Origin: CAIKZZ01 sp037443765
Lineage (GTDB): Bacteria > Pseudomonadota > Gammaproteobacteria > Steroidobacterales > Steroidobacteraceae
Length of the DNA stretch: 12,412 nt
Assembly: GCA_037443765.1 (NCBI GenBank)
Contig: JBBINS010000084.1
Span: 1-12,412, forward strand
Direction of reading: 5' to 3'
In this document: positions 1 through 6,122 of the stretch, in pieces
Layout: every line of letters begins with the position of its first letter
How positions within the stretch are numbered: the first letter of the stretch is position 1
Program-made: the position numbers and the translations under genes
The notes under the pieces: model-generated
Told to the model about the DNA's origin: nothing
Seen by the model: the letters and a program-made list of their open reading frames with translations, nothing else
The model's database searches: none

Positions 1-379
1 GCGGCACGCCGGCCGCGCGCAGCGCGGCGACCGCGGCGCTGCCGGGAGCTGCCGGCTCGACCACGATGCGCATCGCGCCCTCGCAGCCGGCGCCGATGCC
101 GAAGACCAGATCGTCGTCGCCGCGCATGTCGTACTCGACGATCCGCGCCGCGCCGCGGGCGAGTACCGCGAGCGCGTGCTCGCGCAGGTCCTGCTCGAGG
201 CAGCCGCCGCTCAGCAGTCCGGTCAGCCGTCCGTCGGCCTCGATCAGCATGCGGGCGCCGGCCTTGCGGTAGGTCGAGCCGGCGGTCGCCACGATCGTCG
301 CGAGGGCGGCCGGCGCGTTCACAGCCGACAGCCGCTCGAGCAGCATTTCGAGGCTGGTATCCAGGCGCAGAGCAGGCAT
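1..379 (-). CDS. XdhC/CoxI family molybdoenzyme maturation protein (3' end off the window)
   Basis: Only the first 126 residues are present; the gene continues past the left edge. The N-terminus carries the XdhC/CoxI signature: AGSTYRKAGARMLI at residues 33-46, LSGGCLEQDL at 56-65, then YDMRGDDD (83-90) followed by FGIGAGCEGAM (93-103), with conserved Cys60 and Cys99. XdhC-type proteins bind the molybdenum cofactor and help sulfurate it and insert it into xanthine-dehydrogenase or CO-dehydrogenase-type enzymes in the cytoplasm (family knowledge). The C-terminal Rossmann domain, if there is one, lies outside the window, as would any hydroxylase subunits, so the client enzyme is unknown. The ATG at 379 is chosen because the family homology starts soon after it. 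There is no Shine-Dalgarno sequence, but a TACGAT box at 387-392 (minus strand) suggests leaderless transcription. The gene is divergent from the reductase gene. Confidence 0.88.
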   Translation of the reverse strand, partial: MPALRLDTSLEMLLERLSAVNAPAALATIVATAGSTYRKAGARMLIEADGRLTGLLSGGCLEQDLREHALAVLARGAARIVEYDMRGDDDLVFGIGAGCEGAMRIVVEPAAPGSAAVAALRAAGVP

Positions 380-386
380 GCGCGGA

Positions 387-392
387 ATCGTA
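387..392 (-). promoter_or_regulatory. Putative -10 box of the xdhC-like gene (near-leaderless)
   Basis: Minus-strand TACGAT lies with its 3' end 7 nt upstream of the ATG (A at 379). Initiation about 7 nt downstream of the hexamer would fall at 379-380, giving a leader of 0-1 nt. This fits the absence of a Shine-Dalgarno sequence. No convincing -35 hexamer is visible. Sequence-only prediction. Confidence 0.4.
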
Positions 393-435
393 GCATTGCC
401 CCGGCCGCGGCGCGGCTGCGGCTTCCCGCCGCGTG

Positions 436-441
436 TAAACT
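436..441 (+). promoter_or_regulatory. Putative -10 box (TAAACT) of the reductase gene
   Basis: TAAACT stands out in an otherwise GC-rich divergent intergenic region. Initiation near 448 would give a leader of about 42 nt that contains the GGAGA ribosome-binding site at 479-483. The same hexamer precedes tesB at 1560-1565, which supports both calls. No good -35 match is seen at the expected distance. Confidence 0.5.
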
Positions 442-478
442 TGCGTGGCCGCCGCGGGCTCCGCGGCCGACGCGCACC

Positions 479-483
479 GGAGA
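479..483 (+). promoter_or_regulatory. Ribosome-binding site deciding the GTG start of the reductase
   Basis: GGAGA, 6 nt before the GTG at 490. It supports that start over the in-frame ATG at 445, which has no such motif in front. Confidence 0.6.
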
Positions 484-489
484 TCCGAA

Positions 490-1530
490 GTGTCAGAAAA
501 CGCCCCCGCCGTCGCCACCGAGGTCGTCATCGTCGGCGCCGGACCCTGCGGCCTGTTCCAGGTGTTCGAACTCGGCCTGCTCGGCATCAAGGCGCACGTC
601 GTCGATACTCTGAAGGCGCCCGGCGGCCAGTGCACCGAGCTCTATCCGGACAAGCCGATCTACGACATCCCGGCGCTGCCCGTCTGCGGCGCGCAGGAAC
701 TGGTCGACCGGCTGCTCGAGCAGATCAAGCCCTTCGGCGCCGAGTTCCACCTCGGCGAGGAGGTCGTCGAGGTGCGCCGCGACGCGAGTGGCCGGCGGTT
801 CCGCGTGCGCACCTCGCAGGGCACGCTGTTCGACGCCGGCGCCGTCGTCATCGCCGGCGGCGTGGGATCGTTCCAGCCGCGGCGGCTGGTCGTCGACGGC
901 GCCGAGGCGCTCGAGGGCCGCGCCGTGCACTACAAGGTGCGGCGCGCCGAGGACTTCTACGGCCGGCGGCTCCTGATCCTCGGCGGCGGCGACTCGGCGC
1001 TCGACTGGGCCGTCGACCTCGCCGGCAAGGCGGCGTCGCTCACCCTCGTGCACCGCCGCGCTGAGTTCCGCGCGGCGCCGGCGACGGTCGGGCGCATGCG
1101 CGAGCTCGCGGCCGCGGGACGGCTGACCTATCGCGAGGGGCTGGTGCAGCGCCTCGACGTCGCCGGCGACACGCTCACCGGCGTCGAGCTCAAGCTCGCC
1201 GACGGCAGCGCGGCGCACGTCGACTGCGAGCAGGTGCTCGCGTTCTTCGGCCTGCACCCGAAACTCGGGCCGATCGCCGACTGGGGCCTCGATCTCGACA
1301 AGAAGGCGATCAAGGTCGACACCGAGAAGTTCCAGTCGAGCGAGCCCGGCATCTTCGCCGTCGGCGACGTCAACACCTACCCCGGCAAGAAGAAGCTGAT
1401 CCTGTCGGGCTTCCACGAGGCGGCGCTCGCCGCCTTCGGGGTGCAGTCCTGGCTGTTCCCGGACAAGAAGCAGTTCCTGCAGTACACGACCACGAGCCCG
1501 ATCATGCAGAAGCGCCTGGGCGTCGCCTGA
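490..1530 (+). CDS. Ferredoxin/flavodoxin--NADP+ reductase, thioredoxin-reductase-like type
   Basis: A 346-residue two-dinucleotide-binding-domain flavoprotein. Features in order: FAD Rossmann motif VGAGPCG (15-21); the PGGQCTELYPDKPIYDIPA block (44-62) typical of TrxR-like FNRs; a second Rossmann motif LGGGDSALDW (164-173) with HRR at 188-190 for the NADP 2'-phosphate; and the C-terminal FAD motif GIFAVGDV (287-294). The redox CxxC of true thioredoxin reductase is absent, which separates it from TrxB. The family transfers electrons between NADPH and ferredoxin or flavodoxin in the cytoplasm. The start is GTG at 490 because GGAGA (479-483) sits 6 nt upstream; the in-frame ATG at 445 would add 15 non-conserved residues and would lie upstream of the predicted transcript start near 448. 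tesB follows after 41 nt on the same strand. No ferredoxin gene is nearby. Confidence 0.9.
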   Translation: MSENAPAVATEVVIVGAGPCGLFQVFELGLLGIKAHVVDTLKAPGGQCTELYPDKPIYDIPALPVCGAQELVDRLLEQIKPFGAEFHLGEEVVEVRRDASGRRFRVRTSQGTLFDAGAVVIAGGVGSFQPRRLVVDGAEALEGRAVHYKVRRAEDFYGRRLLILGGGDSALDWAVDLAGKAASLTLVHRRAEFRAAPATVGRMRELAAAGRLTYREGLVQRLDVAGDTLTGVELKLADGSAAHVDCEQVLAFFGLHPKLGPIADWGLDLDKKAIKVDTEKFQSSEPGIFAVGDVNTYPGKKKLILSGFHEAALAAFGVQSWLFPDKKQFLQYTTTSPIMQKRLGVA

Positions 1531-1559
1531 GCGGACCCGGCCCGGGCGCGCCGATCGCG

Positions 1560-1565
1560 TAAACT
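1560..1565 (+). promoter_or_regulatory. -10 box (TAAACT) of tesB, leaderless geometry
   Basis: TAAACT ends 6 nt before the A of the tesB ATG (1572), exactly where transcription would be expected to start. There is no Shine-Dalgarno sequence between box and start codon. The -35 region has no clear TTGACA match. tesB therefore probably has its own promoter although the reductase gene ends only 41 nt upstream. Confidence 0.5.
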
Positions 1566-1571
1566 GGCTCC

Positions 1572-2450
1572 ATGGACCAGCGACTCGCCGACGTACTCTC
1601 GGTCCTCGAGCTCGAAGCGCTCGAGGTCAACCTGTTCCGCGGCGAGAGCCGCGACATCGGCAGCCCGCAGGTGTTCGGCGGGCAGGTGCTCGGCCAGGCG
1701 CTGGTCGCCGCCTATCGCACCGTCGCGGGCCGCGAGTGCCACTCGCTGCACGCCTACTTCCTGCGGCGCGGCGACTTCAACGCGCCGATCGTCTACCAGG
1801 TCGATCGCAGCCGCGACGGCCAGAGCTTCACGAGCCGTCGTGTCGTCGCGATCCAGCACGGCGAGCAGATCTTCCATATGTCGTGCTCGTTCCAGGTGGC
1901 CGAGGCGGGCATGGAGCATTCGGCGCCGATGCCGAACGTGCCCCCGCCGGAAGAGCTCGCGGACTTCGAGTCCTACCACGAGGAGATCCTGGCCGACCTG
2001 CCGGAGAAGGTGCGGCGCTTCTTCGAGCACCGCCGGCCGTTCGAGTTCCGGCCGGTGCGCCGCCCGAACTACCTGAACCCGGTGCCGCTGCCGGCCTCGA
2101 AGCAGGTCTGGTTCAAGGCCGTCGACCGCGTGCCCAGCGACGACGCGTGGATGCACCGCTGCCTGCTCGCCTACGTCTCCGACTACAACCTGCTCGACAC
2201 CGCGACGCTGCCGCACGCGATGTCGTTCCTGCACCTGCAGATGGCGAGCATCGATCACGCGATGTGGTTCCACCGCCCGTTCCGCGCCGACGAGTGGCTG
2301 CTGTATTCGGTGGACAGCCCGAGCGCGTCGGGCGCGCGCGGCTTCGCGCGCGGCAGCATCTTCACGCGGGACGGCAGGCTGGTCGCGAGCACCGCGCAGG
2401 AAGGGCTGATCCGGCCGCGCGAGACCGTGGAGCCGCCGGTCGGCGGCTGA
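1572..2450 (+). CDS. tesB: Acyl-CoA thioesterase II
   Basis: A 292-residue double hot-dog thioesterase, close in length to E. coli TesB. It hydrolyses medium- and long-chain acyl-CoAs to free fatty acid and CoA in the cytoplasm. Visible signatures are VFGGQVLGQAL (34-44), HAYFLRRGD (60-68), RDGQSFTSRRV (81-91), YVSDYNLLDT (201-210), the SIDHAMWFHRPF block (226-237), GARGFARG (254-261) and STAQEGLIR (273-281). The E. coli catalytic triad Asp204-Thr228-Gln278 maps to Asp204, Ser226 and Gln276, so the hydroxyl residue is Ser rather than Thr. That is a conservative change and activity is expected. Translation from ATG 1572 is probably leaderless. The gene converges on the DUF748 gene; the gap is 26 nt. 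Confidence 0.95.
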   Translation: MDQRLADVLSVLELEALEVNLFRGESRDIGSPQVFGGQVLGQALVAAYRTVAGRECHSLHAYFLRRGDFNAPIVYQVDRSRDGQSFTSRRVVAIQHGEQIFHMSCSFQVAEAGMEHSAPMPNVPPPEELADFESYHEEILADLPEKVRRFFEHRRPFEFRPVRRPNYLNPVPLPASKQVWFKAVDRVPSDDAWMHRCLLAYVSDYNLLDTATLPHAMSFLHLQMASIDHAMWFHRPFRADEWLLYSVDSPSASGARGFARGSIFTRDGRLVASTAQEGLIRPRETVEPPVGG

Positions 2451-2480
2451 GCGCTGCGGCGGCGCGGGGCCGCGGCTCAG
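2447..2480. terminator. Imperfect hairpin spanning both convergent stop codons
   Basis: CTGAGC (2447-2452) pairs with GCTCAG (2475-2480), and GCGGC (2456-2460) with GCCGC (2469-2473), around an 8-nt loop with a small internal asymmetry. The tesB TGA (2448-2450) and the DUF748 TGA (2477-2479, minus strand) lie in opposite arms. No T-tract follows on either strand, so intrinsic termination is unproven; it may act as a bidirectional pause or 3'-end stabiliser. Confidence 0.4.
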
Positions 2481-5400
2481 TGCAGCGCGAGCTGCATCCG
2501 CACCGGGCCGTTCGTCGCCGGCAGCGGCGCCGCCTTGATGACGAACACGCGCGACGGGTCGATGCCGGTGCCCTCGAGCAGCGCCGCCTGCACCGCGCTG
2601 GCGCGAGCCTGGGCGAGCGCGTCGATGTCGGCCGGGGCCGGCGCGTAGCGCGGCTTCAGCTGCCCTTCGAGCCAGCTGATCGCGGTCGTGGTCGGGTCCG
2701 GCGCGGGCGCGCCCTTCGCGACCTCGGGCGCCGGGATCTCGGCACGATGCCCCGTGGCCTCCTTGTAGGCTTCCTCGAGCAGCGACCGGTAATCCTTCGG
2801 CGACGCGAGCAGCCGGTCGACGGCGCCGGCCTCGCCGGCGTGGCTGCCGAGGCGGCGCGTCGCGCGCGCGACGAGGTCGGCGCGCCATTTCTGCTCGGCG
2901 AGCGCCGCCGAGTCGATCGCCGGCGCTGCGACCTGCGGCAGGTCGACGTTGAGCCCGGGCCGCGAGTCGAGCGCCTTGACGAGCGAGGCGACCTTGCCGC
3001 GCGTCGCCTCGTCGAGCGCCGCGCTGCCGGCCGGGAAGTCGATGTACGACATCTCCTCGCCACCGCCGAACAGCTTGCCGAGCAGAGCGAACGGAGCGGT
3101 GATCGCCTTCTCGATGATGTTGACGACGACCTTCCAGATGATCGGGCCGAGCCTGAACTGCGGGTCGTCGAGACTGCCGGTCACCGGCAGGTCGAGGTCG
3201 ATGACGCCGTTACGGTCCTTGAGGAGTGCGATCGCGAGCTTGACCGGCAGATGCGTGGCGTCGGGACTGTCGACGCGGTCGCCGAGTTGCAGCTGATTGA
3301 CGATGATCCGGTGATCGGCGGTCAGCTTGCGATTCTCGATCAGGTAGCTGAGGTCCACCGACAGCTTGCCCTTGTCGATCCAATAGCCGGCGAACTTGCC
3401 CGAATAGGGCGACAGGACGCCGAGGTCGACGTTCTTGAAGCTCATCTTGATGTCGGTGTACGAGACGGCGGCGAGGAAGTTGACCTTGCCCGTGATTGTC
3501 ACTGGCGCGTACTGGTCGATCTTGCCGGCGATATTGACGTCGGCGCGCGCGTCGGGCCGGCCGGAGAGCCCGCGGATCGTGCCCGCGAGGGCGTAGATCC
3601 CCGTCTTGACGTTGGGCTTGAGCGAGAAGTCCTCGAAGTTCGTCGTGCCGTCCGCAATGCGCACGACCCCGATCTCGAGGGGCAGCGCGGCTGCGGCCGC
3701 GGGCTGCGGCGCCGACCGTTTCGCTCTGCCGCCCTTGCCCCGCGCGGGCGTCGCCGCCGCGGTCGGCGGGCTGGAGATTGCAGCGGCCTGCGCCTCGGGA
3801 GTCTGCTTCTGCGCGGCGACCGTTGCGCCGGTCACCGTCGGTGGCGGCTGGTTCGGCTTCAGCACCAGCGACAGGTTGGTGCGGCCGTTGGAGCCGATGA
3901 TCACGCGCGCGTACGGCTCGCGCGCCACGATCTCGCGGATCTTGATGGCGAGCGGATCGCTCTTGGCGGTGATGCCGGCGATGCGCAGGCTGCGCCAGTT
4001 GATGAAATCCTCTTCGAGCGCGTTGTCGACGGTTCGGAAGCCGTCGATCGACGCGTCGCCCTGGAAGGCGAACTTGCCTCCAGCGCTCGCCGTGACCGTG
4101 CCCTTGACCCCGGCGGTGCCGCTCTTGATGGTCATGGCGGTCGTCGCGGCCACGTAGGGCTGCAGCGCCGTCAGCCCGAGCGCGCTCGCCTCGATCGCGA
4201 ACGTGGCGTTGAGCGGCGTCAGCTGGAGTGTGCCGCGCGCCGCCAGCTGACCGTTCTCGTTGACGCTCGTCGTGACGCTGACGGCGAGCGGCCCGGCCGC
4301 CGGGCTCGCGAATCCGCCGATGCTGACGTCGAGCGGCGCGACGTGGAACCGCGCCGGGCCGGCCGCGACGCGGTCCTCGAAGCGGATGTCGGCGGCGGTG
4401 ACCTCGATGTCGGGCACGCTGACTTGCCACGCCGGGCTCGCGGACGCGGGTGTCGCCGTCGGGTTCGCGGCCGGACTCGTCGCCGGCGCGGCCCGGACGA
4501 GGCGGGTGAGGTTGACGACGCCGGCCCGGTCGCGCCAGGCCGTGACCGCCGGGCGCTCGACCACGACGTGCTCGACGACGACGCTCGCCTTGGCGAGGTC
4601 GAGCGTCGTGCCGGTGATCGCGATCCGGGGGACCTGGATCCAACTGTCCTGCTCGCCCGGCGCGCGGATCGCGAGGTCGGTGCACAGCAGTTCCGCAACG
4701 CGGACCTTGACGCCTAGTTCCTTGCCGCGCTCGGCGAATTCGTAGTTGCCCGTGACGTTGAATTCGCCCTGCGCGAGATCCACGGGCAGCAGGCCCCGTC
4801 CGATCTCGTCGAGGGTGTGCGCGAGTACGTGCTCGAGCTTGAAGCTGCCCTGCGACTGGAGGATCGGGTCGAGGCCGAACGTGCCGTGCCATTCGAGGCT
4901 CTCGCCCTGCGTCGAGCGCGCCGCCAGCGCGTAGGCATTGCCCTCGCTGCGCGTGCTGAAGTTGTCGAGCGTGAACGTGATCGGCTTCAGCGTGACGTTG
5001 AGCGCCGTTCGGCCGCTTTGGTCGATGAAGCTCACGTCGCCACTGCGGACCACCAACTCGTTGATCCACAGGCGCGGCGGCTGCGCGTCCGCCGCCGGCG
5101 CCGGGGACGCCGGCGGGAGCAGGTCCAGGACGTTGATGCGGCCGTCGGCGCGGCGCACGAGGTGCGCGTGCGGCCCGTCGAGGGCGATCGCCTTGAAGTC
5201 GGCACCGCCGCGCAGCAGCGAGACGAGCTGCAGGTTCACGTACAGGCGGTCGAAGCCGATGAGCGGGCCGCCGTCGGCGTCCGGCACGGCGAAGTGCTCG
5301 ACCGTCAGCTCGAGCGTGAACGGGTTGAAGGCGACGGCGCCGAGTTCGACCGTGCGGTGGTAGTGGCCTTGGAAGTAGTCGCGGACGCCGCCGCTCACCA

Positions 5401-5503
5401 GGCGCGGCACCAGCAGGAAGCCCGCGGCCGCGTACGAGGCGACCACGACGAACGTGGCCACCCACGTCCATGGGTTCCTCAGGAGACGTGGCAATGTCGG
5501 CAT
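2477..5503 (-). CDS. DUF748 domain-containing AsmA-like envelope protein
   Basis: A 1008-residue protein with one N-terminal membrane anchor (about residues 12-34) and a long, presumably periplasmic, beta-rich body. DUF748 hallmarks include FNPFTLELTVE (59-69), IIGSNGRTNLSLVLKPNQPP (535-554), YTDIKMSFKNVDL (682-694), LSPYSGKFAGYWIDKGKL (697-714), SPDATHLPVKLAIALLKDR (746-764) and GSLDDPQFRLGPIIWKV (776-792). A low-complexity Ala/Pro/Lys linker (about 555-606) joins two halves. The C-terminus (about 820-1005) looks like an interrupted OmpA-like fold. DUF748 belongs to the AsmA-like group, several members of which have been linked to lipid transport or outer-membrane integrity; the substrate here is unknown. 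The ATG at 5503 follows GGGGTGAG and is the only sensible start. It is the last gene of the operon, 21 nt after the acetyltransferase gene. Confidence 0.9.
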   Translation of the reverse strand: MPTLPRLLRNPWTWVATFVVVASYAAAGFLLVPRLVSGGVRDYFQGHYHRTVELGAVAFNPFTLELTVEHFAVPDADGGPLIGFDRLYVNLQLVSLLRGGADFKAIALDGPHAHLVRRADGRINVLDLLPPASPAPAADAQPPRLWINELVVRSGDVSFIDQSGRTALNVTLKPITFTLDNFSTRSEGNAYALAARSTQGESLEWHGTFGLDPILQSQGSFKLEHVLAHTLDEIGRGLLPVDLAQGEFNVTGNYEFAERGKELGVKVRVAELLCTDLAIRAPGEQDSWIQVPRIAITGTTLDLAKASVVVEHVVVERPAVTAWRDRAGVVNLTRLVRAAPATSPAANPTATPASASPAWQVSVPDIEVTAADIRFEDRVAAGPARFHVAPLDVSIGGFASPAAGPLAVSVTTSVNENGQLAARGTLQLTPLNATFAIEASALGLTALQPYVAATTAMTIKSGTAGVKGTVTASAGGKFAFQGDASIDGFRTVDNALEEDFINWRSLRIAGITAKSDPLAIKIREIVAREPYARVIIGSNGRTNLSLVLKPNQPPPTVTGATVAAQKQTPEAQAAAISSPPTAAATPARGKGGRAKRSAPQPAAAAALPLEIGVVRIADGTTNFEDFSLKPNVKTGIYALAGTIRGLSGRPDARADVNIAGKIDQYAPVTITGKVNFLAAVSYTDIKMSFKNVDLGVLSPYSGKFAGYWIDKGKLSVDLSYLIENRKLTADHRIIVNQLQLGDRVDSPDATHLPVKLAIALLKDRNGVIDLDLPVTGSLDDPQFRLGPIIWKVVVNIIEKAITAPFALLGKLFGGGEEMSYIDFPAGSAALDEATRGKVASLVKALDSRPGLNVDLPQVAAPAIDSAALAEQKWRADLVARATRRLGSHAGEAGAVDRLLASPKDYRSLLEEAYKEATGHRAEIPAPEVAKGAPAPDPTTTAISWLEGQLKPRYAPAPADIDALAQARASAVQAALLEGTGIDPSRVFVIKAAPLPATNGPVRMQLALH

Positions 5504-5524
5504 CGGCTCACCCCGGCAGCGCGG

Positions 5525-6109
5525 TCATGATCCGCGAGCCCGCGGGGCCGCGCAAGGCGGGCAAAGCGCAAGCCAGCGGCGCCGGTCGATTACGTACAGG
5601 TGGCAGTCCCATGCGCGGCCGCGGATTCGCAGGTGGCGCCTGATCAGCCCCTCCCAGACGAGGCCCGCATTCGCGAGGACGCGCCGCGAGCGGTCGTTCT
5701 CGACTGCGACCACCGCGGACAGCCGCTCGAGCGCCAGCGGCCCGAACGCGAACGCGACCAGTGCGCGTGCGACCTCGGTGCCGTAACCGTGGCCCCAGTG
5801 GCGCGGCGCGACCATGTAGCCGACGTCGGCCCCGCGCGCCCCGGTGAGCGCGAGGTCGCAGGCGCCGATCAGTTTGCCGCCGCGGTTGAGCACGACCGCG
5901 AGCTCGTAGGAACGGCGGCGCGCCGGCCGGCGCCGCGCCGCGGGCGCGACGCGCGCGCGGCGCACCGCCTCGAGCGCGCGCGTCTCCGCCGGCGCGTACT
6001 CGAGCACGCGCGCGTCACCGGCCAGCGCCTGCAGCGCCTCGAGGTCGGACGGCACGAACTCGCGCAGCGTCAGGCGCGCGGTCTTGAGCGGCAGAAGGAC
6101 CGGTTTCAC
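5525..6109 (-). CDS. GNAT family N-acetyltransferase (RimJ/RimL-like)
   Basis: A 194-residue acetyl-CoA-dependent acyltransferase of the RimJ/RimL-like GNAT group. The N-terminal LKTARLTLREFVPSDLEAL (8-26) is the usual first strand and helix. The acetyl-CoA-binding motif A is seen as GYMVAPRHWGHGYGTEVARA (start about residue 97), followed by AVVAVENDRSRRVLANAGL and a final WDCHLYVIDRRRW. Such enzymes acetylate protein N-termini, antibiotics or small amines; the substrate cannot be predicted. The start is GTG at 6109, 13 nt after the stop of the upstream dehydrogenase, with no clear Shine-Dalgarno, so reinitiation or coupling is likely. Residues about 46-67 are unusually Arg/Ala-rich where relatives have an ordinary helix, but the frame is intact on both sides. 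Confidence 0.85.
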   Translation of the reverse strand: MKPVLLPLKTARLTLREFVPSDLEALQALAGDARVLEYAPAETRALEAVRRARVAPAARRRPARRRSYELAVVLNRGGKLIGACDLALTGARGADVGYMVAPRHWGHGYGTEVARALVAFAFGPLALERLSAVVAVENDRSRRVLANAGLVWEGLIRRHLRIRGRAWDCHLYVIDRRRWLALCPPCAAPRARGS

Positions 6110-6122
6110 GCGCGAGGCATCG

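Noticed and set aside
1736..4717. A 993-codon open frame on the plus strand
   Set aside because: It runs across tesB out of frame and antisense to the well-conserved DUF748 gene. It is Arg/Ala/Gly-rich with no family features, a product of the scarcity of stop codons at very high GC.
5890..5980. Arg/Ala-rich stretch in the GNAT protein taken as a possible frameshift
   Set aside because: Family motifs before and after it are in the same frame, so a compensating pair of errors would be needed; a divergent helix is simpler.
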